From Cyclobacteriaceae bacterium (GTDB lineage: Bacteria > Bacteroidota > Bacteroidia > Cytophagales > Cyclobacteriaceae): a stretch of 64,000 nt of DNA. Both the position numbers and the translations under genes were made by a program. Within the stretch, counting starts at the first letter, position 1, and each line of letters opens with the position of its first letter. The stretch is taken from the NCBI GenBank assembly GCA_028285685.1, contig JANQOR010000009.1:62001-126000 (forward strand), written 5' to 3'. Below are positions 52,430 to 61,538 of this stretch, in pieces. The notes beneath the pieces were generated by a model, which had not been told where the DNA came from, did no database searches, and was given only the letters and a program-made list of their open reading frames with translations.

Positions 52430-54121
52430 ATGGTTAAATGTCTTAGATCTTGCTGGTATGTAGCATTGTTATCCGTTTTCACTTTTGGTTCAAAGGGACA
52501 ATCTCTTGATAGCCTGCTTCAACTTTTATCTGTACCGTCTCTTGAGGATACGGCTTCTGTTAACCGGTATATTGAAGTGGGTAATGAGATTCATACCACT
52601 TTTCCGGAATTGACGCTGCGTTTTGCTGAAAAGACCTTGGAGGCCTCAGAGCGCTTAGATTATGTAAAGGGGATTGCAGAGGCGAAAAAGATCACTGGGT
52701 TATCTCACTGGATTCAATCCAATTATGAGCCTGCGTTGGAAGCTTTATTTTCTGCATACAACTCGTATGAGAGTATCGAAGACAACCATGGAATAGCTAA
52801 GGTGAATAATAACATCGGCATTGTTTATAATCGATTGGGGCAGTTAGAAAAGGCACTTTCTTATTTTAATGAGGCGCTTTCAATTTATGAAAACATCAGT
52901 GATGATAAAAACTTGGCGGCCACCCTAAACAACATCGGAGTAACCTATCGACAGCTAGATAAGCCTGACAGCTCACTTATCTACTATAACAAATCATTGA
53001 ATATCCGTCGAAAGATCAATGATCAGAAAGGGATCTCAGCCAGCTATAACAACATCGCCCTGATTCATTACCGACACTTTGATAACCCTGCGCTTGCTAT
53101 CGATTACTATAGTAAGGCGCTTAAGATCAAGGAGGAGCTAAACGACCTGTATGGACTAAGCAACACCTATCTGAATCTTGTCAATATCCATTACGAAGCG
53201 GGGAATTTGCAGGAAGCCCAAACATTGGCAGAAAAGGGGATTTCGCTGGCGGATTCGGTTGGATCTAAGCGCCTCTTACGATATCATGCTTATCGGTTGT
53301 ATGAGATAGCAAGTGATCTAAAACAATTTGATAAGGCAATTTCACTTCTGAAGAAGTACTATAATGCCAGGATTGAAGAACTGAACGAATCCAACAGCGA
53401 TGAAATTGCCAAGTTGGAATTGAAACATGAATTAGATCAAAAAACAAATGAGCTTTCCCAGGCTAGGCAAGAATTGGAGCTTTCCGAGGCTAGGGCAGCA
53501 CTAGCCGCTCAGCGCAGAAACCTACTTATTGCCACAATAATCTTCATAGTGATCGTGGGTTTTGTCTTTGTTCGCTGGTTGATCGCTAGAAACTCTCTGA
53601 CCAAAACACAACTAGAAAACAGTCGCTTGAAAGAAAGTGAACTCCAGCGCGAACTGGACCTTAAGACGAAGCAGGTAACTTCATATGCGCTGAACTTCAT
53701 TCAGAAAAATGAGCTAATCGCAGATCTGAATGCCAAGATCAACGAAATAAAGGAGCGATCGGACGATTCGACAGCCCGTGAATTAAATAAAATGAATCGG
53801 ATTGTGAATAACAGCCTTAAAATCGATCAGGACTGGGAAAATTTTAAGCTGATGTTCGAAGAGATCCATGACGACTTTTTCGGAAAATTAAAAAGTCAGT
53901 ACCCTGGTCTGGGAAATTCTGAATATAAATTGTGCGCCCTACTTAGATTGAATTTAAGCGTAAAGGAAGCAGCTCAAATACTTGGTATATCTTCCAACAG
54001 CGTAAAAACCGCTAGATATCGATTGAGGAGGAAGTTCGAGCTGAAACGCGAAGAAAACCTTGTTGATTTCCTCGTTAGGTTTCATGATGAGTCATCCGTC
54101 CTTCAGGAAGCTGGCGTCTAA
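52430..54121 (+). CDS. TPR-transmembrane-HTH (LuxR-like) regulator
   Basis: 563 residues. A signal peptide or first helix (SCWYVALLSVFTFGSKGQ) is followed by six or seven TPR units (for example AKVNNNIGIVYNRLGQLEKALSYFNEALSIYENISDDKN, repeated with period 40). A coiled segment, one helix (LLIATIIFIVIVGFVFVRWLI) and another coiled segment lead to a C-terminal helix-turn-helix (SEYKLCALLRLNLSVKEAAQILGISSNSVKTARYRLRRK) of the GerE/LuxR or sigma-4 type. This is the usual Bacteroidota one-component architecture, in which TPRs sense outside and the HTH acts inside. An AGTGG-AGTATA-CCACT inverted repeat lies upstream near 52358-52373. The stop overlaps the convergent MsrA gene by 4 bases. Confidence 0.9.
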   Translation: MVKCLRSCWYVALLSVFTFGSKGQSLDSLLQLLSVPSLEDTASVNRYIEVGNEIHTTFPELTLRFAEKTLEASERLDYVKGIAEAKKITGLSHWIQSNYEPALEALFSAYNSYESIEDNHGIAKVNNNIGIVYNRLGQLEKALSYFNEALSIYENISDDKNLAATLNNIGVTYRQLDKPDSSLIYYNKSLNIRRKINDQKGISASYNNIALIHYRHFDNPALAIDYYSKALKIKEELNDLYGLSNTYLNLVNIHYEAGNLQEAQTLAEKGISLADSVGSKRLLRYHAYRLYEIASDLKQFDKAISLLKKYYNARIEELNESNSDEIAKLELKHELDQKTNELSQARQELELSEARAALAAQRRNLLIATIIFIVIVGFVFVRWLIARNSLTKTQLENSRLKESELQRELDLKTKQVTSYALNFIQKNELIADLNAKINEIKERSDDSTARELNKMNRIVNNSLKIDQDWENFKLMFEEIHDDFFGKLKSQYPGLGNSEYKLCALLRLNLSVKEAAQILGISSNSVKTARYRLRRKFELKREENLVDFLVRFHDESSVLQEAGV

Positions 54122-54642
54122 GATGCTAGTCCTTCTAACCGATCCACTGTCTTGCTAGAAGTCCGAACGTTTCCCTTAAATCGATCGATCAGCAATTTTA
54201 GTTTCGGATCAATATAAGTCTTACAGAATGGTTTTTCCCAATGCTTCAAATAGTAGTCTTGGTACCTTTCTGATGAGGATTCGAATTGAACAAAGCGAAG
54301 CACTTTTGTCACGAATTTCCTATTCGACTCTTTGGATAACCTCACGAGCTCATTCTCGACAAGAATTGATTGATCATCTGAAAATGTATAGATCGCTGAA
54401 CGATACTTATTTCTCATTGAGTGGTTAGATGTGGAGGCATGCGTTAGTAGATGGATCTCAATCAGAACCGATAGCTGTATGATCTCAGGATCAAAGTGCA
54501 CGATGACACCCTCAGAAAGAGAATCGTAAGGTTCTTCGGATGCAATCCATCCTTGCTCGACTTTTTCAACACCTGTGAGAACAGTAAAAACCGCCTCAGT
54601 ACACCAATGGCAGCCACCTCCAAAACCAATTTTAGTTGTCAT
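54118..54642 (-). CDS. msrA: Peptide methionine sulfoxide reductase MsrA
   Basis: 174 residues. The catalytic Cys11 is in GFGGGCHWCTEAVF, the family's GCFWC motif with His for Phe. The substrate-binding part reads MRNKYRSAIYTF instead of the usual GTQYRS, a variant I have seen in this phylum. FDPEIIQLSVLIEIHLLTHAST corresponds to the DPxxxxYxxLL block. It reduces methionine-S-sulfoxide in proteins. It is convergent with the TPR-HTH regulator and transcribed with no close partner downstream. Confidence 0.88.
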   Translation of the reverse strand: MTTKIGFGGGCHWCTEAVFTVLTGVEKVEQGWIASEEPYDSLSEGVIVHFDPEIIQLSVLIEIHLLTHASTSNHSMRNKYRSAIYTFSDDQSILVENELVRLSKESNRKFVTKVLRFVQFESSSERYQDYYLKHWEKPFCKTYIDPKLKLLIDRFKGNVRTSSKTVDRLEGLAS

Positions 54643-54666
54643 ATTATCATAACAAAACTGAGTTCC

Positions 54667-55176
54667 CTACCTCCGGTTATTATACTCTTTGATTAATTCG
54701 TTTAGCCTTTTAAAATCCAGCTCGCCTTTTGCCTCCTTGAGATGATGCATGATCGCAAGCCCTTTTGCCAGCTGACTATCTACGTTTTTGACTTTTTGAA
54801 CAATGTAAATGAGACTTCTTTGCTTACCCATGGTGAGTGACTGAAAATAGGATCTTCCTTCATCATCTTGAGCTAACAGGACCTCAAATGACTCAGGCAT
54901 AGGTATGCCAAATTCCGAAGTATCTTTTTCCAACGCGACGCTGACTGTGTCTCCTTCTTCAATTCCAAGTTTCTTCTGGAGCTCAGTATTTACGTAGATG
55001 CTGTATGCTCCATCCTTGTGCATCAAGGCACTATGCATCGGCTTACACCCGTTGATCGAGCAAAGGACCCGCCGATTGTCACCTTCAATAAATCGATCGC
55101 CGATTTCTCTTGGAATGGGCACGTAGTAGCTCCAAAGCTTGTTATGAAAATGTTCGAGTGTCGAGATGAAGTTCAT
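54667..55176 (-). CDS. YdeI/OmpD-associated (DUF1905-type) protein
   Basis: 169 residues. The N-terminal half, with WSYYVPIPREIGDRFIEGDNRRVLCSINGCKPMHSALM and GAYSIYVNTELQKKLGIEEGDTVSVALEKD, is a DUF1905 beta-barrel (AbrB-like fold). The helical tail (QLAKGLAIMHHLKEAKGELDFKRLNELIKEY) is that of YdeI/OmdA. Function is uncertain; members have been linked to antibiotic and heat tolerance. It lies after the DUF6090 pair with 21 bases between, so the two may share an operon. Confidence 0.85.
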   Translation of the reverse strand: MNFISTLEHFHNKLWSYYVPIPREIGDRFIEGDNRRVLCSINGCKPMHSALMHKDGAYSIYVNTELQKKLGIEEGDTVSVALEKDTSEFGIPMPESFEVLLAQDDEGRSYFQSLTMGKQRSLIYIVQKVKNVDSQLAKGLAIMHHLKEAKGELDFKRLNELIKEYNNRR

Positions 55177-55197
55177 TTATAAAGACTATGTTAAACT

Positions 55198-55878
55198 TCA
55201 TTTATCTAATTCCTTTTGGATTTTTTCCTGCAGGAGTTGATTGCTGTTTATAAATCTTCTCAGGGCAGCTAGTGATTGCGAGTTGTTATCTTTTGCCGCA
55301 AACAGTTCGGCCTGGAGTGCGGTATAAAAAGCAGCATCTCTTTTTTTAGGTACACCTTCCTTTAGCCATTCAAAGCTCTGAAGATGTATTCTGGCGAAAG
55401 GAAGTAGGTAGGTTATGAATTGAACCTCAATATCCTTTAGGCCTGATGCTGTCCGATTTTGCTCGTATTCGTAATACCTTGAGATCGAATTCCTCAGATC
55501 ATCATTTGAGATACTTACGCTTGATGATTTTAAGGTTTCATACGCATTATCAATCGAGTAGTATTTATAGAAATTGATAAAAAGCGCCATGTGACGATTC
55601 AGTGTATCATCAGGCATTTTTGCCAGATCGTTGTTCATCATATATAAAATACTTTGGACGGAATTGTCCAGTTGGCTTTCGGCTTCCAGAAGTTGAACTC
55701 TATCTTCTTTGAGGTTATCCAGTATCTCCTTCAGAAATCGATTTTCGTCAGCATCAGATTTAAGCGTCTCATTCCAATTGTTCAATGTGAAAGCTCCGAG
55801 AATACCGATCGTGATCACTAGTACTTCAATAAAGTATTCAGACCATTTTTGATTGAGAGTTATGAGGATTCGTTTCAT
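55198..55878 (-). CDS. DUF6090 family membrane protein
   Basis: 226 residues. The start MKRILITLNQKWSEYFIEVLVITIGILGAFTLNNWNE is the diagnostic DUF6090 opening: a single helix followed by NNWNE. The rest is helical with charged residues (LDNLKEDRVQLLEAESQLDNSVQSIL). The function is unknown. It shares the opening almost word for word with the gene at 55875, from which it arose by tandem duplication, and overlaps it by 4 bases. Confidence 0.9.
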   Translation of the reverse strand: MKRILITLNQKWSEYFIEVLVITIGILGAFTLNNWNETLKSDADENRFLKEILDNLKEDRVQLLEAESQLDNSVQSILYMMNNDLAKMPDDTLNRHMALFINFYKYYSIDNAYETLKSSSVSISNDDLRNSISRYYEYEQNRTASGLKDIEVQFITYLLPFARIHLQSFEWLKEGVPKKRDAAFYTALQAELFAAKDNNSQSLAALRRFINSNQLLQEKIQKELDK

Positions 55879-56615
55879 TTGTTCAGTTCACCGTTAACAA
55901 GATCTATAAGTTCTGCCACCGCCTTTTTGTACGCTTCTAAATGGAGTAGCATTAAGCTAATTGACTCTTTACGATAGGATACGTACGTCTTCATTTTCAA
56001 ATCGTCATTTAAGGCATTGAGAATGGTACTTAAGTAGTTATCATCGCTATCCTTAAAGTAGTTGGAATAGTTGTGAGCAATATGCTCTAACATACTGTTT
56101 CTGTAGTTAATGGAGATATCAGTGTTTCTGTTTATGAAGTCATCTCTGCTATTCAGCTGATTTATTCTAGTGACTAGTTCTTGATCCAGAAAGTTAATTT
56201 TTCCACTGAAGCTCAAGCTCTGCAACCGCTCGGTTGGTGGATTAAAAACACCACCCAATCCAGTCAGAAAGAAGATGTTCCGGATGTTTTTTGCCTGTAG
56301 TGTATTTCCGCCAGGTGTCTTGAAACCATTGACCAAATAAGCACTGTCAAAGTCAACCGTTTGCCAATTTGAGACAAGGTATTCGAAATGCTCCTCAACA
56401 CCCGCAGTAACTTCAGCACCACGATCGGCGTAGGCTTTGATTTTTTGCAACTCTTCCAGTAGATCTGAATAGACGTTGTATCGTTCCCTTGATGTTTTTC
56501 TGCTTTCGTTCCAGTTGTTTAAGGTAAAAGCCCCTAGAATACCCATAGTGATCACGATGATTTCAAGCAGATATTCAGGCCATTTTTCTTTTAGAGTGGT
56601 TAGGATTCGTTTCAT
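55875..56615 (-). CDS. DUF6090 family membrane protein (tandem paralogue)
   Basis: About 246 residues beginning at MKRILTTLKEKWPEYLLEII, with the same helix and NNWNESRK motif as the neighbour. The outer helical part is more divergent. Its stop and the next start overlap (4 bases), so both are translated from one mRNA. I chose the ATG at 56615 because it aligns with the paralogue. Role unknown. Confidence 0.9.
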   Translation of the reverse strand: MKRILTTLKEKWPEYLLEIIVITMGILGAFTLNNWNESRKTSRERYNVYSDLLEELQKIKAYADRGAEVTAGVEEHFEYLVSNWQTVDFDSAYLVNGFKTPGGNTLQAKNIRNIFFLTGLGGVFNPPTERLQSLSFSGKINFLDQELVTRINQLNSRDDFINRNTDISINYRNSMLEHIAHNYSNYFKDSDDNYLSTILNALNDDLKMKTYVSYRKESISLMLLHLEAYKKAVAELIDLVNGELNK

Positions 56616-56620
56616 ATTGC

Positions 56621-57058
56621 TCAATTATTCATCACTAGATGTAGACTGGTGCACAGAGGGAGAATGTCTATTTCTTCCCAGGCCAGATATATTAACATAG
56701 TTCCGGACGAGTAAGAAGCTTTTTGTTCCAATATCTCGATCTCAGCCATCAAATTGTCTCGAAATTTCAATTCGTAGTGGTATTTGAATGGGTCTGTTCT
56801 TGAGTAATCATATTTACGATTCGCCTTGAGATCTGAAATGGTACCAGCCTCATATCCTAGCGATTCTTCATACTTGCCAATTTTGTTTTTACTAGAATCG
56901 AAAATATTGACGTTATCGTGTAAACTGACATCATAATTAAATATGTATGAAACTGATTGCCACTCAGCACTTGTTTTGTGACTAAAAAAACTATTTTTCC
57001 TCAAATAGGTAGCGATCGTTTCCATGGAAGGAGAAAGAAGCTTTGCGGAAGACTTCAT
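56621..57058 (-). CDS. Uncharacterised protein upstream of the DUF6090 pair
   Basis: About 145 residues from the ATG at 57058; a longer frame from 57157 overlaps the peptidase end and is less likely. The sequence (ETIATYLRKNSFFSHKTSAEWQSVSYIF, then MAEIEILEQKASYSSGTMLIYLAWEEIDILPLC) shows no known motif, signal peptide or membrane helix. It stops 5 bases before the DUF6090 start, so it is probably the first gene of that operon. Confidence 0.55.
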   Translation of the reverse strand: MKSSAKLLSPSMETIATYLRKNSFFSHKTSAEWQSVSYIFNYDVSLHDNVNIFDSSKNKIGKYEESLGYEAGTISDLKANRKYDYSRTDPFKYHYELKFRDNLMAEIEILEQKASYSSGTMLIYLAWEEIDILPLCTSLHLVMNN

Positions 57059-57119
57059 GACTCCTTCCCGGATCCATGTTAAAGTGGTTTTGTCAGAACC
57101 CACCTGCCTATAAGTTGAT

Positions 57120-59135
57120 CTACTTACTCTTATATTTCTTAAACCATGCCACCACATGTGCCACTTTGGTGATCAGCTGACTCGGACGGTTCGAAATGTT
57201 ATGGTAAGATCCCGGGATCTCCACCAGCGCAGTTTCAATTTTTCTATACTTCAATGCGTGATACAGCTGTTTGGCCTCTGAGGTCGGCGTTCTGAGATCT
57301 TCCATGCCGACCATAACCAGCGTCGGGCATTCTACATTTCCTACCAGTGAAATAGGAGAGAACTTCATATAATCCTCCATGTTGGTCCATGGGAGCCCCG
57401 GAAATCGATTGTTGAAGTAGCCATACCAATTGTCTGCCACCAAGGTCTTGCTGTACCAGTTCATAACCGGCTTCACCACTGCTGCAGCCTGGAATCGATC
57501 CGATTTCCCAATCATCCAGGCACTCATGATTCCGCCAGCGCTACCCCCTGTCACAAATAAGTTCTCTTCATCAATGTAGCCTTTCGCAATGACAGCATCC
57601 ATACCGGACATCACGTCATCGTAATCATTTCCCGGATAATTGTGATACAGGAGATTTCCGAATTCTTCTCCATAACCCGTGCTGCCCCTTGGGTTTGGAT
57701 AGAAAACGACGTAACCAGCTGCTGCATATAGTTGAATCTCTGGCGAGAAACGCTCGCCGTAGTTTGAGATCGGACCGCCATGATTCTCGATGAGAATGGG
57801 ATATTTTTTAGAGGGATCAAAATTTGGTGGCTTCACGATCCAGCCTTGGACATCACGCTGATCAAAGGAAGATTTCCACCAAATTTCTTCTACTCGACCT
57901 AACTCTCTGAAGTCAAGGAGTTCTGCATTCAGATTGGTGATTTTCTGAAATCCTCTGCTAATAATCGCCAGATCGCCCGGATGTTCCGGACGTGTATAGT
58001 TATAGGCCACAACTCCATTGCTCGAAACAGTGAACGAACCACCTCCATAGGGCCTACCGATGGTGGCGCCACCTAGATTATCTGCTATTTCCCTAAAACT
58101 TCCCGTTAGACTTACATAGCCGATCTTGGTTCGTCCTTTTTCGTCGTACTGAAAGTAGAGTCCTTTACTTTGCGAATCCCATTTCGGATTGGAGATGCTA
58201 CGATCCATGTCTTCTAAAAGAGTCCGCTTTCCGCTACCATCCGGATTCATTATCTGAAGCCGCGTCAATTGATAGGTCTGGACCTTATCCTCGTATCCCA
58301 GGTAAGCAACAAAACTTCCATTTGTTGATACGGTTGGTGAACCGTCAGGGCCATTTCGATCTGTAAGTGTCTTAATTTCACCGGAAACCACGTTCACTGA
58401 ATAGATCTCAGAATTCCTGTAGTCATACTCCCAATCCTCGCTTCTGTTTCCATTGAATAAGATTGTACTGCCATCCGGCGTCCAGGTAGGACTTCTGTGG
58501 TGAAAATTCCCTGACGTTACCTGCCTCGGAGAGCCTCCTTCGGAAGGCACGACGAATATGTGTGAAAACCCAGGCTCTATGTATCCCGAACCATCGCGCT
58601 CGTGTCGCATCCGATCCGTTACCCTGGGTGCTTTTGCCCACTGCGCGCCCTTTGGCTTTTTTGGTGACCTTACCAACACCGGCGGCTTTTGTGCCACTGT
58701 CATGGTAAAAGCCAGTTGCTTGCCATCAGTTGACCAGGTAATGCTGCCTGGTGACTTTTCCAACTGTGTTATTCTGGCAGTCTGCTTGCTCTCTGTCCAG
58801 TAGATGTGAATTTCCGATCCTTGATCTGTTGACCTGGTATACGCAACTCTTTTACCGTCTGGTGACCACCTTGCGGAAGATTCGTTACCATCGTATGAGG
58901 TAAGCTTTCGATGATCTGATCCATCTGCATTGATGATCCAGAGGTTGCCAACCTTCCGATCCTTCATGATGCTCATCCCCATTCGACGGTAGATAACCTG
59001 TTTGCCGTCAGGTGAAATCTGAGGATCTGCCACCCATTCCAACTGGAAAACATCTAACTCCTGAAAGGGTAGTTTTTCTTGGGAAAAAACAGAACTGGAT
59101 AATAGAATAAGGGATAAAATCAATAGTTGTTTCAT
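57120..59135 (-). CDS. Secreted S9 family prolyl-oligopeptidase/dipeptidyl-peptidase
   Basis: About 671 residues. A signal peptide (MKQLLILSLILLSSSVFSQ) is followed by a propeller of PD40-like repeats (QISPDGKQVIYRRMG, ARWSPDGKRVAYTRSTDQG, PTWTPDGSTILFNGNRSEDW). The alpha/beta-hydrolase domain carries the triad Ser532 in TGGSAGGIMSAW, Asp613 in VGMEDLRTP and His645 in PGSYHNIS. This is the dipeptidyl-peptidase/acylaminoacyl-peptidase branch, which removes dipeptides or acylated residues outside the cell. It is the gene just after the HAD gene, 12 bases away. Confidence 0.94.
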   Translation of the reverse strand: MKQLLILSLILLSSSVFSQEKLPFQELDVFQLEWVADPQISPDGKQVIYRRMGMSIMKDRKVGNLWIINADGSDHRKLTSYDGNESSARWSPDGKRVAYTRSTDQGSEIHIYWTESKQTARITQLEKSPGSITWSTDGKQLAFTMTVAQKPPVLVRSPKKPKGAQWAKAPRVTDRMRHERDGSGYIEPGFSHIFVVPSEGGSPRQVTSGNFHHRSPTWTPDGSTILFNGNRSEDWEYDYRNSEIYSVNVVSGEIKTLTDRNGPDGSPTVSTNGSFVAYLGYEDKVQTYQLTRLQIMNPDGSGKRTLLEDMDRSISNPKWDSQSKGLYFQYDEKGRTKIGYVSLTGSFREIADNLGGATIGRPYGGGSFTVSSNGVVAYNYTRPEHPGDLAIISRGFQKITNLNAELLDFRELGRVEEIWWKSSFDQRDVQGWIVKPPNFDPSKKYPILIENHGGPISNYGERFSPEIQLYAAAGYVVFYPNPRGSTGYGEEFGNLLYHNYPGNDYDDVMSGMDAVIAKGYIDEENLFVTGGSAGGIMSAWMIGKSDRFQAAAVVKPVMNWYSKTLVADNWYGYFNNRFPGLPWTNMEDYMKFSPISLVGNVECPTLVMVGMEDLRTPTSEAKQLYHALKYRKIETALVEIPGSYHNISNRPSQLITKVAHVVAWFKKYKSK

Positions 59136-59147
59136 GCTAGTAGTCAA

Positions 59148-59840
59148 TTAATTCAAATGGGTTAAGACATCTGTGATTTTCTCGAGCTGCTGAAAATTCT
59201 CGTGCTCTACCTTCTTGTCGACAACTTCAAGCTCCCAGGTAGTATGAAATGGGACATGAAAGCCGTGAGCACCAATATTTAGCACAGGTAAGATATCTGA
59301 TTTTATAGAGTTTCCGATCATTAGAAAATGTGCAGGCTCAATATCAAGGTGTTTGATCAACTTTTCGTACTGAGGCTCTTTTTTTTCCGACACTATCTCG
59401 ATGTGGTGGAAAAAGTCCGCGAGCCCGGATTTTTCCAGCTTCCTTTCCTGATCCAATAAATCTCCTTTGGTTGCCATCACCAAACGATACTTGCCTTGTA
59501 CGGCCTTTAGAACTTCCTCAACGCCATCGATGACCTCAACAGGTGCATTCAGCATCTCCTTACCTAATTCAATAATCCTGTTGATTTCGGAAGATTTAAT
59601 GGAGCCAGCAGAGACTTTAATGGCTGTTTCCACCATAGAAAGCAAGAATGACTTAATGCCATACCCATAGTCAGAGAGGTTTTGAATTTCAGTCTTCAAC
59701 AATTCCCTCGAAACAGAGTGATGTGGTAAGAAATCTTCCATCATCTCACAGAATTTTTTCTCCACATCCTGGAAAAGTGGCTCATTTACCCAAAGGGTAT
59801 CGTCAGCATCGAACGCAATGACCTTGATATCTGCCAGCAT
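59148..59840 (-). CDS. HAD-superfamily hydrolase
   Basis: 230 residues. Motif I DADDTLWVNEPLF, motif II in LVMATKGDLL, the Lys of motif III near KLEKSGL and motif IV GNSIKSDILPV are all present, with a helical cap between. It is a phosphatase-like enzyme of the phosphoglycolate/pyrimidine-nucleotidase type; the substrate is not predictable. It precedes the S9 peptidase on the same strand with 12 bases between, so they are co-transcribed. Confidence 0.9.
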   Translation of the reverse strand: MLADIKVIAFDADDTLWVNEPLFQDVEKKFCEMMEDFLPHHSVSRELLKTEIQNLSDYGYGIKSFLLSMVETAIKVSAGSIKSSEINRIIELGKEMLNAPVEVIDGVEEVLKAVQGKYRLVMATKGDLLDQERKLEKSGLADFFHHIEIVSEKKEPQYEKLIKHLDIEPAHFLMIGNSIKSDILPVLNIGAHGFHVPFHTTWELEVVDKKVEHENFQQLEKITDVLTHLN

Positions 59841-60001
59841 AGTTCTAAGCTAGGAAAAATAGGTGATATTTCGACGAAGAACATTATCTGGTACACGGAG
59901 AGATCTTACGTCATAACTCGCCTCATATCGAAATTCGCTAAACTTACAGTTCAATCCGCTATCAAATCGCCAATTTTTCTAAGTCTTTAACTACTAACCA
60001 G

Positions 60002-61519
60002 ATGAAAAGTCGAGTTTCAATTCATTTTATGGTCTTAATACTATTTGTATTTCAGACGAGTGCCAATAACCTTCTGATCAACAACATCAGTGTTCCCTCC
60101 ACAACAACGATCCAGTTTGATATTGCCTGGGATAATAGCTGGAACATTACCGGTGTTAGTTACGATGCGGTTTGGGTTTTTGTCAAAGCTCAGGATTGTG
60201 CTGGTACAACCACGTGGGACCATGCCGATGTTGCTACCACCACCTCCGGGAATCATACCGTCACAGGTGGAGTCTTGCAAATCGACGCGGTGTCTGATGG
60301 CAAGGGCATTTTTATTCGCCGATCTACTGCAGGTGCTGCTGGTAACATTTCCACTGCTACGGTAGTTCTCACCTTCCAAAATACCTATGTGACTGCCAAC
60401 ACTAATTTTGAGGTTTTTGGAATCGAGATGGTGTACGTAGCTCAAGGAACCTTTTCCGTAGGAGACGGCTCCAGTGCAGATACCCAATCGGACAGCTCTT
60501 TTGGGAACAATGGCGCAGTTGGTTCTTACTCTATTTCGGGTGAAGGTTCAATCCCACAGGATGACCTTCGAGTCGATAAATCCGGTGATGGTGCAATTAC
60601 TGCTCATGCGTTGATTCCAGCTGCATTTCCTAAGGGATATGATGCTTTTTACTGCATGAAGTACGAGGTATCACAATCACAATACGTTGGATTTTTAAAT
60701 CTTCTTGATTTCAATCAACAAGCGAGTAGGACGGCTGTATCTCCTGCATCTGCAGTGGGAACATTGGCATTAACAGACGCAAGTAACACAAACCGGAATT
60801 CAATTGAAGTTGCAACAACTGGATCAATATCCACTCCTGCGGTTTATGGCAATGATCTCAGCGGAAACAACACGTTTGATGAATCAAACGATGGCGGAGA
60901 TGTTGCCTGCAACTTCCTTTCCTGGAACGATTTAATTGCCTACCTCGATTGGGCCGCCTTACGCCCAATGACCGAATTAGAATACGAAAAAGCAGCCAGA
61001 GGGACGAACTCTGCTGTTTTGAACGAATATCCCTGGGGAAGCACAACAATCAATCAAGCTATCACAAGCTCAATTACGAACAGTGGACAAGCGAGCGAGG
61101 TATCCACAAGTACTTCTGACGGACTATCAGCTCATAATGGTGGATCTAGCACTACGTTGGGACCATTCAGAGTAGGTTTTGCTGCAACCTCCCTCACAGG
61201 TCGTACTGGAGCTGGCGCCTCGTTTTACGGCATCCTGGATTTGGGTGGAAATGTTTCAGAACAGGTGTATTGGGCAGGCTTCTACAATGGAACTCGACAT
61301 GCCTCAATATTTACCGGTGTTTTGGGAGATGGTGCGCTAGATGCTTCAGGGAATGCGAATGAAACGAATTGGGGTACCGTCTCAGACTCGATGGTCAGAG
61401 GTGGAAATTGGGAGAATGCTGCACAGCAAGTTCAAATTTCCGATCGACTGTACATAAACTCTACCTCTGAAAATACTTCCAGGATTCGCAGAACCGGCGG
61501 AAGGGGAGTAAGGGAATAG
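60002..61519 (+). CDS. Secreted SUMF1/formylglycine-generating-enzyme-like protein
   Basis: 505 residues. A signal peptide ends near QTSANN. An N-terminal beta domain of about 135 residues (NNISVPSTTTIQFDIAWDNSWNITGVSYDAVWVFVKAQ) precedes a SUMF1 domain: MVYVAQGTFSVGDG, AFYCMKYEVSQSQYVGFLN, RPMTELEYEKAARG, GILDLGGNVSEQ and MVRGGNWENA. The C-terminus reads RRTGGRGVRE where active FGEs usually have GFR. The paired catalytic cysteines of aerobic FGE are not visible, so it is probably a binding or structural version of the fold. The next gene starts 19 bases later, forming an operon with the Cys-repeat protein. Confidence 0.85.
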   Translation: MKSRVSIHFMVLILFVFQTSANNLLINNISVPSTTTIQFDIAWDNSWNITGVSYDAVWVFVKAQDCAGTTTWDHADVATTTSGNHTVTGGVLQIDAVSDGKGIFIRRSTAGAAGNISTATVVLTFQNTYVTANTNFEVFGIEMVYVAQGTFSVGDGSSADTQSDSSFGNNGAVGSYSISGEGSIPQDDLRVDKSGDGAITAHALIPAAFPKGYDAFYCMKYEVSQSQYVGFLNLLDFNQQASRTAVSPASAVGTLALTDASNTNRNSIEVATTGSISTPAVYGNDLSGNNTFDESNDGGDVACNFLSWNDLIAYLDWAALRPMTELEYEKAARGTNSAVLNEYPWGSTTINQAITSSITNSGQASEVSTSTSDGLSAHNGGSSTTLGPFRVGFAATSLTGRTGAGASFYGILDLGGNVSEQVYWAGFYNGTRHASIFTGVLGDGALDASGNANETNWGTVSDSMVRGGNWENAAQQVQISDRLYINSTSENTSRIRRTGGRGVRE

Positions 61520-61538
61520 TAGCGCGCAAACTTCCTCT

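Noticed and set aside
59843-59853. Third copy of the TTCTAAGCTAG motif before the HAD gene
   Set aside because: Only 11 bases match and it lies within the ribosome-binding distance of the start codon, unlike the two longer copies; likely chance.
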